Of a DNA stretch of 29,767 nt, positions 7,691 to 15,586 are shown piece after piece. The notes under the pieces were generated by a model. The model searched no databases. It worked only from the letters and a program-made list of their open reading frames with translations, and had not been told where the DNA came from. Position numbers and translations under genes: made by a program. The stretch is from Candidatus Calditenuaceae archaeon JGI OTU-3 (GTDB lineage Archaea > Thermoproteota > Nitrososphaeria_A > Caldarchaeales > Calditenuaceae). How positions within the stretch are numbered: position 1 is the stretch's first letter; every line of letters begins with the position of its first letter. The stretch is from the NCBI GenBank assembly GCA_000494185.1, contig AWOC01000003.1, forward strand, positions 9,860-39,626, given 5' to 3'.

Positions 7691-7974
7691 TTAGGAGAGA
7701 GGGATACTTAGTCTGGATAAGATCGTTTGACGTTAGGAAGAGCAAGTCTGAGGGAAGGCGCGTCCCTGCGAATCTAGCAGTCAAGAACCCCACACCTGAG
7801 ATGATAGTTAAGGCTGCAGAGAGCCTCGGGTGGAGGGCGGAGCCCCTGCCTCTGAGCCACCCGTCTGAGTGGTGGAGAAAAGGAGCCGCTGTTCTTATCA
7901 TGCCTCCGGCTGGCGTGACGAAGCAACGAGCGATCAGGCTTATCGCTCAGAAAATGCGGGGAGAGAGGTATTGA
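7687..7974 (+). CDS. srp19: Signal recognition particle protein SRP19
   Basis: SRP19 binds the tips of helices 6 and 8 of SRP RNA and organises it for SRP54 loading, so it supports membrane protein targeting. The 95-residue product shows YLVWIRSFDVRKSKSEGRRVP (7-27), the family core with the conserved Ser-Lys-Gly-Arg run, then LAVKNPTPEMIVKAAESLG and a basic C-terminus ending in KMRGERY. Length is normal for the archaeal form. ATG 7687 overlaps the S8e stop (ATGA), and its own stop at 7972-7974 overlaps the TTG start of Gar1, so translation of the three genes is probably coupled. Confidence 0.93.
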   Translation: MIRREGYLVWIRSFDVRKSKSEGRRVPANLAVKNPTPEMIVKAAESLGWRAEPLPLSHPSEWWRKGAAVLIMPPAGVTKQRAIRLIAQKMRGERY

Positions 7975-8225
7975 GTGATACACATGTTGTGTTGGGTGAG
8001 GTGCTTAAAATTGTACGTGAATATGCAGTTGTTAGGGCCTCCATCATGCCAAGCCTCATGGAACACGTCTATGATCTAAAGGGCTCACATATAGGCCACG
8101 TATCAGATGTCTTCGGACCTGTTGAAGGATTCTATGTGGTAGTCCGGATAGATACTAGAGCGCCGAGACTCGCTCCCGGAGAGAAACTCTTCCTCAAGGC
8201 GAAGAGGGAGCAAGTCAAATCTTAA
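7971..8225 (+). CDS. gar1: H/ACA RNP component Gar1
   Basis: Gar1 is the small beta-barrel protein of H/ACA guide RNPs, which convert uridine to pseudouridine in rRNA; it contacts Cbf5 and helps substrate turnover. Read from TTG 7971, the 84-residue product has LGEVLKIVREYAVVRA, VYDLKGSHIGHVSDVFGPVEGFYVVVRI and a basic C-terminal tail, matching the Gar1 core (including G-x-V-x-D-x-F-G-P). The frame stays open upstream inside SRP19, but the TTGA overlap with the SRP19 stop and the GGGAGAGAGG ribosome site at 7959-7968 decide the start. No RGG domains, as usual in archaea. Confidence 0.9.
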   Translation: MSDTHVVLGEVLKIVREYAVVRASIMPSLMEHVYDLKGSHIGHVSDVFGPVEGFYVVVRIDTRAPRLAPGEKLFLKAKREQVKS

Positions 8226-8233
8226 AGAACCAT

Positions 8234-8677
8234 CTAGCGTGTGGAGGCGACCTTCTTTAGGTTTGCGACAAGCTCGCGCACTTTAGACTTTGCCAGATCT
8301 TCCATGATTCTCGCCCCGAGACTGGCCGCGACCCCTCCAACAGACACATCGGCAGCCCACTTCACGAGAGACCTTCCCTTCTCCTGCTCAATCAGGTCAA
8401 GATCTATCCTGAGATCGACTGTTGACTGCATTCCAGTCCCGTGACCTGTGACGGATATATGGCTGGGCTCCCGCAGGTCGGTGTACCTAAACAACATGCC
8501 AATATTCCCACTTAGCAGGCCCACCTTCAGCCTAAACTCTGCGTAAAAGCTCCCGGCGTCGCGCGGCTCAAACTTCCTCAGGTCAGGCAGAGCCCTCGAC
8601 AACCTGCTAGGATCCGTCAAAAGCTTCCAGACACTTTCAGGAGGAGAAGGAACCTCGAAAGACCCCTCTAACTTCAT
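8234..8677 (-). CDS. CoxG-like SRPBCC-domain protein
   Basis: A 147-residue START/SRPBCC-fold protein of the CoxG type (CO dehydrogenase subunit G). It shows the family opening with FEVPSPPESVWKLLTDPSRLSRALPDL, then alternating strands (AEFRLKVGLLSGNIGMLFRY, TDLREPSHISVTGHGTGMQS, VDLRIDLDLIEQ, SLVKWAADVSVGG) and the long C-terminal helix ending in VRELVANLKKVAS. CoxG in bacteria is a membrane-recruiting accessory of Mo-dependent hydroxylases. It is transcribed away from the MoxR/CoxE/MoeA genes from a shared 112-nt intergenic region, with a TATA-like TTGTTAAAAGG at about 8707-8717, so it belongs to the same module. The stop is 8 nt from the convergent Gar1 stop. Confidence 0.85.
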   Translation of the reverse strand: MKLEGSFEVPSPPESVWKLLTDPSRLSRALPDLRKFEPRDAGSFYAEFRLKVGLLSGNIGMLFRYTDLREPSHISVTGHGTGMQSTVDLRIDLDLIEQEKGRSLVKWAADVSVGGVAASLGARIMEDLAKSKVRELVANLKKVASTR

Positions 8678-8706
8678 GTGCCCGTCAACTTAACACCCTC
8701 CCACAG

Positions 8707-8719
8707 CCTTTTAACAATT
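8707..8719 (-). promoter_or_regulatory. TATA-like element for the CoxG-like gene
   Basis: AATTGTTAAAAGG on the minus strand, about 36 nt before ATG 8677, with a GGGAGGG ribosome-site-like run between. It is back to back with the MoxR promoter. Confidence 0.4.
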
Positions 8720-8750
8720 TCTAAGAGGCCCCGTCCACTCTTGTCGAGGG

Positions 8751-8765
8751 AAAAATTTTATTAAG
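8751..8765 (+). promoter_or_regulatory. TATA element for the MoxR/CoxE/MoeA genes
   Basis: AAAAATTTTATTAAG is centred about 31 nt before GTG 8790, implying a nearly leaderless transcript for the accessory operon. Confidence 0.6.
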
Positions 8766-8789
8766 TCAGACTGAAGTTACTACCGTAGA

Positions 8790-9707
8790 GTGGTCGATAA
8801 TTTGCGTGGAGCAGAGCTCATAAAGAACTTATCTATTGATATGTTATTGAATAAGCTAGAAGAGCATCTATACGTCGCCGATAGGAGTCTCGCTACCGCT
8901 TTGTATCTCGCGATCAAGATGAAGAAGCCCCTCTTAATAGAGGGCGAGCCTGGCTGTGGGAAGACCGAGATCGCCAAGGTTTTAGCAGAGATTCTTGAAA
9001 CTGACCTGATTAGGCTCCAGTGCTATGAGGGGCTAGACGCCTCGGACGCTATATATGAGTGGAACTATCCTAAGCAGCTACTCTATATCAGGCTCCTGGA
9101 GAGCCAAGGAAGTATGAAGGATGTAGAGTCAGAGATCTTCAGCGAAAGGTTCCTCCTTAAGAGACCCCTCCTAGCAGCCATAATGCATGAGGGTGAAGTG
9201 CCCCCAGTGTTGTTGATCGACGAAATAGACCGCGCCGATGAGGAGTTCGAGGGCTTTCTGCTCGAGTTTTTGGCGGAGTTCCAGGCAACCATCCCCGAGA
9301 TTGGAACCATCAAAGCGCGGCAACAACCCATTGTAATACTCACCTCTAACAGGACGAGGGAGGTAGGCGATGGCTTGAAGAGGAGGTGCCTCTACTACTA
9401 CCAGTCTTATCCAAGTAGGGAGAGGGAGTTAAAGATCTTGAAGCTTAAGGTAAGAGGCCTCCCCGACAACGTGGTGGAGAAGATCGTCGACTTCGTTAAC
9501 CTGATCAGACAGAGGCAGGACATATTGAAGAAGCCGGGGATCTCTGAGTCTATTGACTGGGCCACAGCGCTCGCCAAACTGTCGGCCAAGGATTTAACTC
9601 GAGACATAGTCCAGTCTACTCTACCATGCATCGTGAAGACTCAGGAAGATCTCCAGAGGCTGGACATCGACTCCATGCTCTCCATGCTGGGAGGCAGGAG
9701 CACTTAG
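8790..9707 (+). CDS. MoxR-family AAA+ ATPase (CoxD-like)
   Basis: MoxR ATPases act as chaperones, usually with a VWA partner, to mature metalloenzymes; CoxD is the CO-dehydrogenase version. The 305-residue product has Walker A GEPGCGKTE (K58), the family-typical LQCYEGLDASDAIYEWNYPKQLLYIRL after it, Walker B PVLLIDEIDRADEEFEGFLLEFLAEFQ, sensor-1 ILTSNRTREVGDGLKRRCLYYY with the arginine finger region, and the C-terminal lid SIDWATALAKLSAKDL. The YEGLDA...YEWNY block is the CoxD/MoxR hallmark. The start is GTG 8790. The next gene (VWA/CoxE) begins 1 nt after its stop, so the two are co-translated as the expected MoxR-VWA pair. Confidence 0.92.
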   Translation: MVDNLRGAELIKNLSIDMLLNKLEEHLYVADRSLATALYLAIKMKKPLLIEGEPGCGKTEIAKVLAEILETDLIRLQCYEGLDASDAIYEWNYPKQLLYIRLLESQGSMKDVESEIFSERFLLKRPLLAAIMHEGEVPPVLLIDEIDRADEEFEGFLLEFLAEFQATIPEIGTIKARQQPIVILTSNRTREVGDGLKRRCLYYYQSYPSRERELKILKLKVRGLPDNVVEKIVDFVNLIRQRQDILKKPGISESIDWATALAKLSAKDLTRDIVQSTLPCIVKTQEDLQRLDIDSMLSMLGGRST

Positions 9708-9708
9708 G

Positions 9709-10866
9709 ATGAACCTCTACACGTTTGTGACAGATCTTTCCCGGGTTCTCCGTAAGTATGGGCTTAAGGTGGGCATCTCAGAGTCGATAGATGCCTGTGA
9801 GGCGATATCACTAGTCGCCGGGGGAGGGGTGCAGGATCTCTTGACGGCTATACGCGTCACAATGGTGAAGGATCCGACGAGGTACCATCTAATTGAAGAA
9901 GCAATCCAGGAGGTCGCGTCGGGGGCTGGGGGAAGTGGTGATCGGGGGGAGAGCGAGGGGCAGGAGGGTGAACAGGCTGGCTCTTTGCGTGGCGGGGCCC
10001 AAAGAGGTAAAGGCCAGGAGCAGGAGAGGGTGAGCACACAATACGTGATGTACAGCCCAGCGGAGGCCCTACACAAAAGGACGCTCAGGCCCCTCGACGT
10101 AACCAAGCTCCGGACGGGCAGGCGGATCATAAGGAGGATGAAGAGGCGTTTGGCAGTTCTTCCGGGCCGACGCTCCAAATATTCAAAGCATGGAGAAATA
10201 GAGTTTAAGCGGACCATCAGAGAGAGCTTCAAGACCTTCGGAGAGATAGTTGAGTTCAAGAGGACGCTGAAGACCCTCACAAGGGCGCGGCTAGTCGCCC
10301 TGATTGACATAAGCGGCTCCATGGACACTTATACCGACTGGCTCGTAAGGGCCATGTACCTGTTCAGCCGATTCACTAGACGCGTAGAGATTTTTGTGTT
10401 CAGCACAAGGCTCAGGCGTGTGACAGACTACCTCCTCGTCTCCAATCTAGAGGAGATACGTAGACGGCTCTCCGAGGAACTGGACCTATGGGGGAGCGGA
10501 ACAAGGATCGGATACTGCTTGAAGACCTTCCTCGAATCTTATGGTAACCTGGTTGATAAAACCTGGGTGGTTATAATCGTGAGCGATGGATGGGACACGG
10601 GAGAGCCCGAGCTGCTGAGAGAGAGTATAGAGATGCTGCGGCAGCGCGTGAGCAGGATTATCTGGCTCAACCCTCACTCTGATAAGCCTGGCTTCAAGCC
10701 CCTCACCATAGGCATGCTGACTGCCTTACCGTACATCGACATACTCGCAGGCACCAGCATCATGGAAGACTACCACTCATTCCTCACATTCTTCGGCAAA
10801 TCTATAAAGCCTATGAAGAGGTCTAGCTACCAGGCCAGATATGGTGTCTCAGCGAGGCCCATATAG
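9709..10866 (+). CDS. VWA-domain protein, CoxE-like
   Basis: The partner of MoxR ATPases; in CO dehydrogenase systems CoxD and CoxE insert sulfur and copper to finish the Mo site. The 385 residues divide into an N-terminal helical domain (LRKYGLKVGISESIDACEA, typical of CoxE), a Gly/Glu/Gln-rich linker at about 85-115, a basic stretch (LRTGRRIIRRMKRRL, about 137-147) and a VWA domain with a full MIDAS: DISGS (D200, S202, S204), the Thr in GSGTRIG and the Asp in VSDGWDTG. The metal site therefore looks competent to bind a partner protein. The end overlaps the MoeA-like start by 26 nt. Confidence 0.9.
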   Translation: MNLYTFVTDLSRVLRKYGLKVGISESIDACEAISLVAGGGVQDLLTAIRVTMVKDPTRYHLIEEAIQEVASGAGGSGDRGESEGQEGEQAGSLRGGAQRGKGQEQERVSTQYVMYSPAEALHKRTLRPLDVTKLRTGRRIIRRMKRRLAVLPGRRSKYSKHGEIEFKRTIRESFKTFGEIVEFKRTLKTLTRARLVALIDISGSMDTYTDWLVRAMYLFSRFTRRVEIFVFSTRLRRVTDYLLVSNLEEIRRRLSEELDLWGSGTRIGYCLKTFLESYGNLVDKTWVVIIVSDGWDTGEPELLRESIEMLRQRVSRIIWLNPHSDKPGFKPLTIGMLTALPYIDILAGTSIMEDYHSFLTFFGKSIKPMKRSSYQARYGVSARPI

Positions 10867-12137
10867 AGCTATTACAGACTTCCGGGAGATAGGTGAGGTC
10901 CTAGAAGAGGTACGCGGCAGAGTGCGCCCCCTAGTGCGAACCGTTTTCATGAGGACGCGCGACGCTGTGGGCATGGTTGTCGCGAGGGAGGTGGTGGCGC
11001 CTAGAGACCACCCGCCCCTGCATATGTCTCATATGGACGGCTTCGCTGTCAGAAGCACCGACACCAGGGATGCCTCTGAAGAGAGGCCTGTTTTCCTCAG
11101 GGTGGTCGGCTCGATAGGGCCTGGGCAAACCTCCGAGCTCCTTGATAAGGGCTGCGCGGTTAGGATACACACGGGTGGCTACTTGCCGGAGGGCGCAGAC
11201 GCCGTCATTAGGCAGGAGGAGATCGCCATAGCCGATGGCGAAAAAATAGGAGTGACGCGCCCCCTAGAGCCGATGGAGAATGTCGTACCAGCCGGGAGCG
11301 AGGTCAGGGGGGGAGAGGTGCTGGTCAGAAGTGGTGAGGTCTTAAGACCGGCTATGGCCTCTCTTCTTGAGACTCTGGGCATAGCTATGGTGGAAGTTAG
11401 AGCGCCCGTGAGAGTAGCTATAGTGTCGTTCGGGGACGAGCTCACTGAGGATCCGGAAGAGGTCCAACGAGGAAAGCTCCTAAACTCTCACGCCTACCTC
11501 GTGTACCACATGGTTAAGAGGCTTTTCTGCGACCCCATGAAACCCATCATCGTCCCTGACGACCCACGGCAGATAAGGGAGGCGACAACTCGTTCACTAA
11601 GCAGCTCGGACTGTGTTTTGACGATAGGTGGGTCGAGCGTGGGCGATATTGATCTCGTTAGTGCCGAGCTCAAACGCCTAGCTGAGCTCTTCATACAGGG
11701 GATAAAGCTCCAGCCGGGGAGGGTTGGCGGAGCTGCGGTGATAGGTGGGAAGCCGCTCATCATGCTTCCTGGGCTCATACACTCCACTGTGAATGTTTTT
11801 AACTATTTGGCAGCACCCATCTTAGCGCATTTAGGTGGTACCAGCATAGAGCAGTTTATGCTGAGGGTTAGGGCCTACCTAGATTCTGATATACACTTTC
11901 CCAAGAGACGAAACTTCGTGAGGGTCGTTTGGGTAACATTGTCCCGGAGGGCCGACGCTTACTACGCACGGCCGAACATAACCGACGCGTCCAACATCAG
12001 GAGTATCGCAGAGTCACACGGCTACGTAGAGATCCCCCCCAATGGTTGTAGATCTAAAAGCTGGACAGCGTGTCGAGGTCAAGATACCTCTCTGGCTAGC
12101 TGGATACGGCTTGAACATTTTCGGCAGGGACTTGTAA
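10841..12137 (+). CDS. moeA: MoeA-like molybdopterin molybdotransferase, frameshifted near C-terminus
   Basis: MoeA inserts molybdate (or tungstate) into adenylated molybdopterin. Domains in order: HMSHMDGFAVRS (the conserved DGFA loop), VGSIGPGQ, VRIHTGGYLPEGADAVIRQEE, the PAGSEVRGGEVLV linker, VAIVSFGDEL and LLNSHAYLVYHMV, TIGGSSVGDIDLV (GGxSxGD active-site motif), GVKL-like IKLQPGRVGGAA and LPGLIHSTVNVF. The frame as written continues to 12178 with unrelated residues after EIPP. Removing one C from the seven at 12034-12040 restores MVVDLKAGQRVEVKIP and a further WLAGYGLNIFGRDL ending at TAA 12135-12137, a normal MoeA domain IV (about 431 aa). It is either a sequencing error or a real frameshift. 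Position after CoxD/CoxE links it to a Mo-hydroxylase. Confidence 0.88.
12034..12040 (+). other. C7 homopolymer at the MoeA frame break
   Basis: Seven consecutive C lie where the MoeA frame switches. Codons before are GAG-ATC and the restored frame after deleting one C is CCC-CCA-ATG-GTT, which continues the family's domain IV. The run is a typical spot for indel error, polymerase slippage or programmed shifting. Confidence 0.8.
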
Positions 12138-12138
12138 C

Positions 12139-12147
12139 ACTTAATAT
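12139..12147 (+). promoter_or_regulatory. TATA-like element for the Orc1/Cdc6 gene
   Basis: ACTTAATAT lies about 32 nt before TTG 12175, just after the restored MoeA stop. If MoeA really ends at 12137, this short gap gives the replication gene its own promoter. Confidence 0.4.
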
Positions 12148-12174
12148 CCCTCGCTTCCAGAATTCATCAGGGCG

Positions 12175-13329
12175 TTGAGAATTTTCAAGAGTGAGGAGAA
12201 GCTTTCCCCCGAGTACGTGCCTCCGAGGCTACCCCACAGAGAGCGCGAACTCAGCCTCCTCGAGACCTTCTTCTCCAGCTACCTCGCGGGGCGACCGGCG
12301 GTGGCGGTCAGGGTGCTTTTAGTGGGCTCGGTTGGGACTGGAAAGACGGCTCTGTGCAAGCTTTTTGGCAGAAGGCTCGTGGAGACGGTAAACTTTGCGA
12401 GATATGTCCACATAAACTGTAGAATCCACTCCACCCTCAGCTCGATCCTTAAGAAGATCGTAGAGTCCCTGGGGGCTCCTCTTCCAGTTAGAGGGCTATC
12501 GACCGAGGAGCTCGGGGGAAGGCTGATGGATCTGCTCGAGAAGAAGAGGATGCTACTCGTCATCGGGCTTGACGAATTCGACGGCTTCCTCCGAAACGAT
12601 CCACAGGGTGTCTATAAGATACTGAGGCTTGGAGAGGAGAGGCAGGAACTTGCACGCATCTCGACCATCGCGGTCACGAGGAACATAGAGATCATGGACC
12701 AGCTCGACGAGGCTGTGCGAAGCATGTTCCAGGCAGGTGTGATGTATCTGGATGAGTATAGCGCTGACCAACTCAGCGATATAGTTGATTTTAGGAGCTC
12801 GGAGGCTTTTCACGAAGGCGTTCTAAGCGAGGACGCTAAGTCCCTAATAGTGGATATCGCTGCGGAGCGGGGAGACGCTAGGTATGCGGTCGAGCTGCTC
12901 TGGAGGTCGGGCAAGTATGCAGAGAACGAAGGCTCTCCAAGGATAACTCCTGAGCACGTCAGGAAGGCCGCGGCTAGCATATACCCCTCTATCAGGCGAG
13001 AAGTCCTCACGTTCACCTCTAGGCACGAGAAGATGCTCTTGCTGGCCGCCTCGAGGTTTCTCCAGAACTCCGACCGCTCATATATCACATCCAGCGAGCT
13101 CTACCAAAACTACCGCGTAGTGTGCGAGGAGTACAAGGTAGCTCCCAAATCCTACACTAGGATCTGGGAGTATATGCAGAAGCTAGAGGACCTCGGCCTG
13201 ATACGGATAAAGATATCGAGTAGCGGGGCGAGAGGGAGGAGAAGTCTGATAACTCTGCCGGGAATACCCGCATCGATAATGGCTAGGGAGATCTCCGCCT
13301 TGCTCGAGTCGTCCTCGGACGAGGAGTAG
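12175..13329 (+). CDS. cdc6: Orc1/Cdc6 family replication initiator ATPase
   Basis: These AAA+ proteins bind archaeal origins and help load MCM helicase. The 384-residue product starts with the family's PRLPHRERELSLLETFF, has Walker A VGSVGTGKTALCKLF, YVHINCRIHSTLSSILKKIVESLG after it, Walker B MLLVIGLDEFDGFL, sensor-1 STIAVTRN, and RGDARYAVELLWRSG (sensor-2 region). The C-terminal winged helix spans about 285-370 and includes TRIWEYMQKLEDLGLI. Length is typical (about 390-410). The start is TTG 12175. Its 3' end overlaps the convergent RFC large-subunit gene by 47 nt. Archaeal origins often sit beside such genes, but I see no clear origin-recognition repeats in the narrow gap upstream. Confidence 0.92.
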   Translation: MRIFKSEEKLSPEYVPPRLPHRERELSLLETFFSSYLAGRPAVAVRVLLVGSVGTGKTALCKLFGRRLVETVNFARYVHINCRIHSTLSSILKKIVESLGAPLPVRGLSTEELGGRLMDLLEKKRMLLVIGLDEFDGFLRNDPQGVYKILRLGEERQELARISTIAVTRNIEIMDQLDEAVRSMFQAGVMYLDEYSADQLSDIVDFRSSEAFHEGVLSEDAKSLIVDIAAERGDARYAVELLWRSGKYAENEGSPRITPEHVRKAAASIYPSIRREVLTFTSRHEKMLLLAASRFLQNSDRSYITSSELYQNYRVVCEEYKVAPKSYTRIWEYMQKLEDLGLIRIKISSSGARGRRSLITLPGIPASIMAREISALLESSSDEE

Positions 13330-14605
13330 CCGGTTCATGTTTGGGAGGCGCGGCCCGCTCCCTCTCTAACCCTCCAGTAGTGGTCCTCCCTGAGAAGACC
13401 GTCTTTATGGCCTGAACCTCATCAGGACTCAGACCATAGTGCGCTGATATTCCTTGCTCGCCCCTACGCAACATCTCTGCAACGTAAGGAAGCATCTCTA
13501 TCGCCGCCTTAACCCTCGACATCTTGGACTTCGCGGCTATCTTTGCAGTCGCCTCCTCGATCCTGGATCGAAGCTCCCTTGTCTGCTGCATGAACCGTAT
13601 CTTGGAGGGAAACTCGAATCCTGCCCCTCTTTCGCCGCTAGCTGTCTTCACTATCCCGGGGCCGGCCCCCACGAGAGGTGTGATGTATCTGGTCAGACTC
13701 CACATTTGGTACCTCTTCAGCCTGGCGTGATGATGATCGGCGTCGGCCAGTATCTTCAGCGTCTCGGCCAGCGCCGCCGGCTTCTGGTATTGTTTAAAGA
13801 CGTTGTCGTAAACCCAAGTGAAGATCTGGTCGAGGTCTAGCTCTGTGTTCATCGTTAATTGCCGGCCCTCAGTAGCCTTCTTGGCCCCAAAGACCGCGGC
13901 CAAGACATCGAAAGCGTTCTTCTCCCTATCCCTCTCGCCGAGATAGGAGAAAAGCAACGAAGGGTTCGCACTCATCGATGATAATAACTGAAGATCGTTT
14001 ATCGCGGCCCTCATATCCCCCTCCGCCCTCTCCGAAATCTCCTTAAGCGTTTCCTCATCAACCTCCAGACCCTCTTTCTCTGCGATCACCTTTAGATGCC
14101 TCAATACCTCGTCCTTCCTCACCTTGCTGAACTTAATCATAGGCGCCAGCTCCCTCAATGGGGCGAGCCGCGGATCCCATGGGTCATTAGCAACAAGAAC
14201 TATTGGAACGCGCGACATCCTGATAAGTGAAGAAAGAACCGCCACCCCGCCCGCCGACTCTTTACCAGCGATCCCATCAACCTCATCCACAAGAATTATT
14301 CTCTTCCTTGTCCCAGCTATCGTGGTTTGGGAGGCGGAGGCTCCGACTAACGCCTTCAGCCTCTCACCACTCCTCTCGTCGCTCGCGTTTACTTCAACCA
14401 AATCCCACCTGTATTCGTTTGCGTAGGCCAGGACTAGGCTCGTCTTCCCTACACCTGGGGGCCCAACAAGCATAACGGCCTTCGACGATGGTGTACCTCT
14501 CTCCCACCCCCGCATCCATTCTAGAAACTGGTTGACGGCCTGTTTGTTTCCAACAACCTCTCGGACATATCTGGGCCGATACTTCTCAGTCCAGGGTATA
14601 GACAT
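13283..14605 (-). CDS. rfcL: Replication factor C large subunit
   Basis: RFC-L is the large subunit of the archaeal clamp loader that opens PCNA at primer ends. The 440-residue product begins WTEKYRPRYVREVVGN, has Walker A LVGPPGVGKTS, VEVNASDERSGERL, Walker B IILVDEVDGIAGKE, sensor-1 IVLVANDPWDPRL and sensor-2 AEGDMRAAINDLQLL, then the collar domain. The tail (about 400-440) is rich in Arg, Pro and Thr and ends RPRTTRARRRSP. Archaeal large subunits often end in a PCNA-interacting motif (Q-x-x-hydrophobic-x-x-aromatic pair); none is visible here. The gene follows the small-subunit gene after 3 nt, and its 3' end overlaps Orc1/Cdc6 by 47 nt. Confidence 0.94.
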   Translation of the reverse strand: MSIPWTEKYRPRYVREVVGNKQAVNQFLEWMRGWERGTPSSKAVMLVGPPGVGKTSLVLAYANEYRWDLVEVNASDERSGERLKALVGASASQTTIAGTRKRIILVDEVDGIAGKESAGGVAVLSSLIRMSRVPIVLVANDPWDPRLAPLRELAPMIKFSKVRKDEVLRHLKVIAEKEGLEVDEETLKEISERAEGDMRAAINDLQLLSSMSANPSLLFSYLGERDREKNAFDVLAAVFGAKKATEGRQLTMNTELDLDQIFTWVYDNVFKQYQKPAALAETLKILADADHHHARLKRYQMWSLTRYITPLVGAGPGIVKTASGERGAGFEFPSKIRFMQQTRELRSRIEEATAKIAAKSKMSRVKAAIEMLPYVAEMLRRGEQGISAHYGLSPDEVQAIKTVFSGRTTTGGLERERAAPPKHEPATPRPRTTRARRRSP

Positions 14606-14608
14606 GTC

Positions 14609-15586
14609 CTACTTGCTCTCGTGGGCGGCGGCGTATAGATGGGTCAGAAACATCATCAGCTGAAGCTCCGGGGTCGCGCCTTGGGATAGCCTGAAGTCAA
14701 CCTCGCCGAGTAGCGAGATGAGTGTGAGCTTCTTATGCTCAGGAATATTCAGATAAAAGATCTCGCGATACATCTGTCCTATAAGGTCTCTCTCAGAGGC
14801 CCCGTTGACGTAGAGGATTGTTCTGAGCTGATTCCTCGCCTCCTCGAGTTTTCCTGCTACGGCGAGCTCCATTAGCCTACGCACCTCGCCGCCCCAGGCT
14901 ATACCCGCAACCTGGTAGACCAGCGAGTCGTCTATATCTCTGCTGTAGGTGGAAGCTGTTTGTAGAATGTTTATGCAGCGCCTCAGATCCCCCTCCGTGA
15001 CTTCATATAGAGCCTTCAGTGCTTGGCTCGAAACCTTCAGGTTTTCTTTATGCGAAATCCTCTCTACCGCCTGCTTGACGTGCTCGAATTCTATCGGCTT
15101 AAACTTAAAGACGGCGCACCGCGACTGTATCGGCTCTATGATCCGGTTTGCGTAGTTTGCCGCTAGTATGAAGCGGCACGTCGCGGAGAACTGCTCCATA
15201 ACTCTCCTGAAGGCGTGCTGTGCGTCTGCGGTGAGCATGTCCGCCTCGTCGAGTAACAGGATCTTAAACCCTATGCCGCCTATAGGGACGGTTCTTGCGA
15301 ATCCCTTCACCTTCTCCCTAATCACGTCGATCCCCCTCTCGTCGCTCGCGTTAATCTCAAGAAAATGCCCATCATCTATGTAGCGGGGTCCGAAGAGGTC
15401 TGCCGCGAAGGCGTGCGCCGTGGCGGTCTTACCTACTCCTGGAGGACCCGCGAACAACATGTGTGGAGCCATGCGCGTCTTAACCATCGTTTGAAGGCTG
15501 GTCACGACCGCCTCTTGGTTTATGATGTCGGCTAGGGTTCTCGGCCTATACTTCTCTATCCAGGGGATTGTCTCCTGTAGAGCCAA
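14609..15586 (-). CDS. rfcS: Replication factor C small subunit
   Basis: RFC-S forms most of the pentameric clamp loader. The 325-residue protein shows WIEKYRPRTLADIINQ (9-24), Walker A FAGPPGVGKTATAHAF, EINASDERGIDVIREKVK, Walker B ILLLDEADMLTADAQHA, sensor-1 FILAANYANRIIEPIQSRC with the SRC arginine finger, sensor-2 TEGDLRRCINILQ, and the helical collar to the end. Length matches archaeal RFC-S with no intein. The start is TTG 15586 with GGTGGCGG directly upstream as ribosome site. It is the first gene of the RFC operon, divergent from the UPF0173 hydrolase across a 157-nt gap. Confidence 0.96.
   Translation of the reverse strand: MALQETIPWIEKYRPRTLADIINQEAVVTSLQTMVKTRMAPHMLFAGPPGVGKTATAHAFAADLFGPRYIDDGHFLEINASDERGIDVIREKVKGFARTVPIGGIGFKILLLDEADMLTADAQHAFRRVMEQFSATCRFILAANYANRIIEPIQSRCAVFKFKPIEFEHVKQAVERISHKENLKVSSQALKALYEVTEGDLRRCINILQTASTYSRDIDDSLVYQVAGIAWGGEVRRLMELAVAGKLEEARNQLRTILYVNGASERDLIGQMYREIFYLNIPEHKKLTLISLLGEVDFRLSQGATPELQLMMFLTHLYAAAHESK

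Noticed and set aside
7869..7970. Longer version of Gar1 starting inside SRP19
   Set aside because: The extra residues are an out-of-frame reading of SRP19; TTG 7971 with ribosome site gives the normal Gar1 length.
9717..10328. Long 203-codon minus-strand frame inside the CoxE-like gene
   Set aside because: Composition (Ser/Leu/Arg/Pro-rich) is that of an antisense shadow; the plus-strand protein has clear domains.
12138..12174. Possible replication origin next to Orc1/Cdc6 (CTTCCAG followed by a GGGCG)
   Set aside because: Only 37 nt, one weak partial likeness to an origin-recognition box, no repeats and no AT-rich unwinding region.
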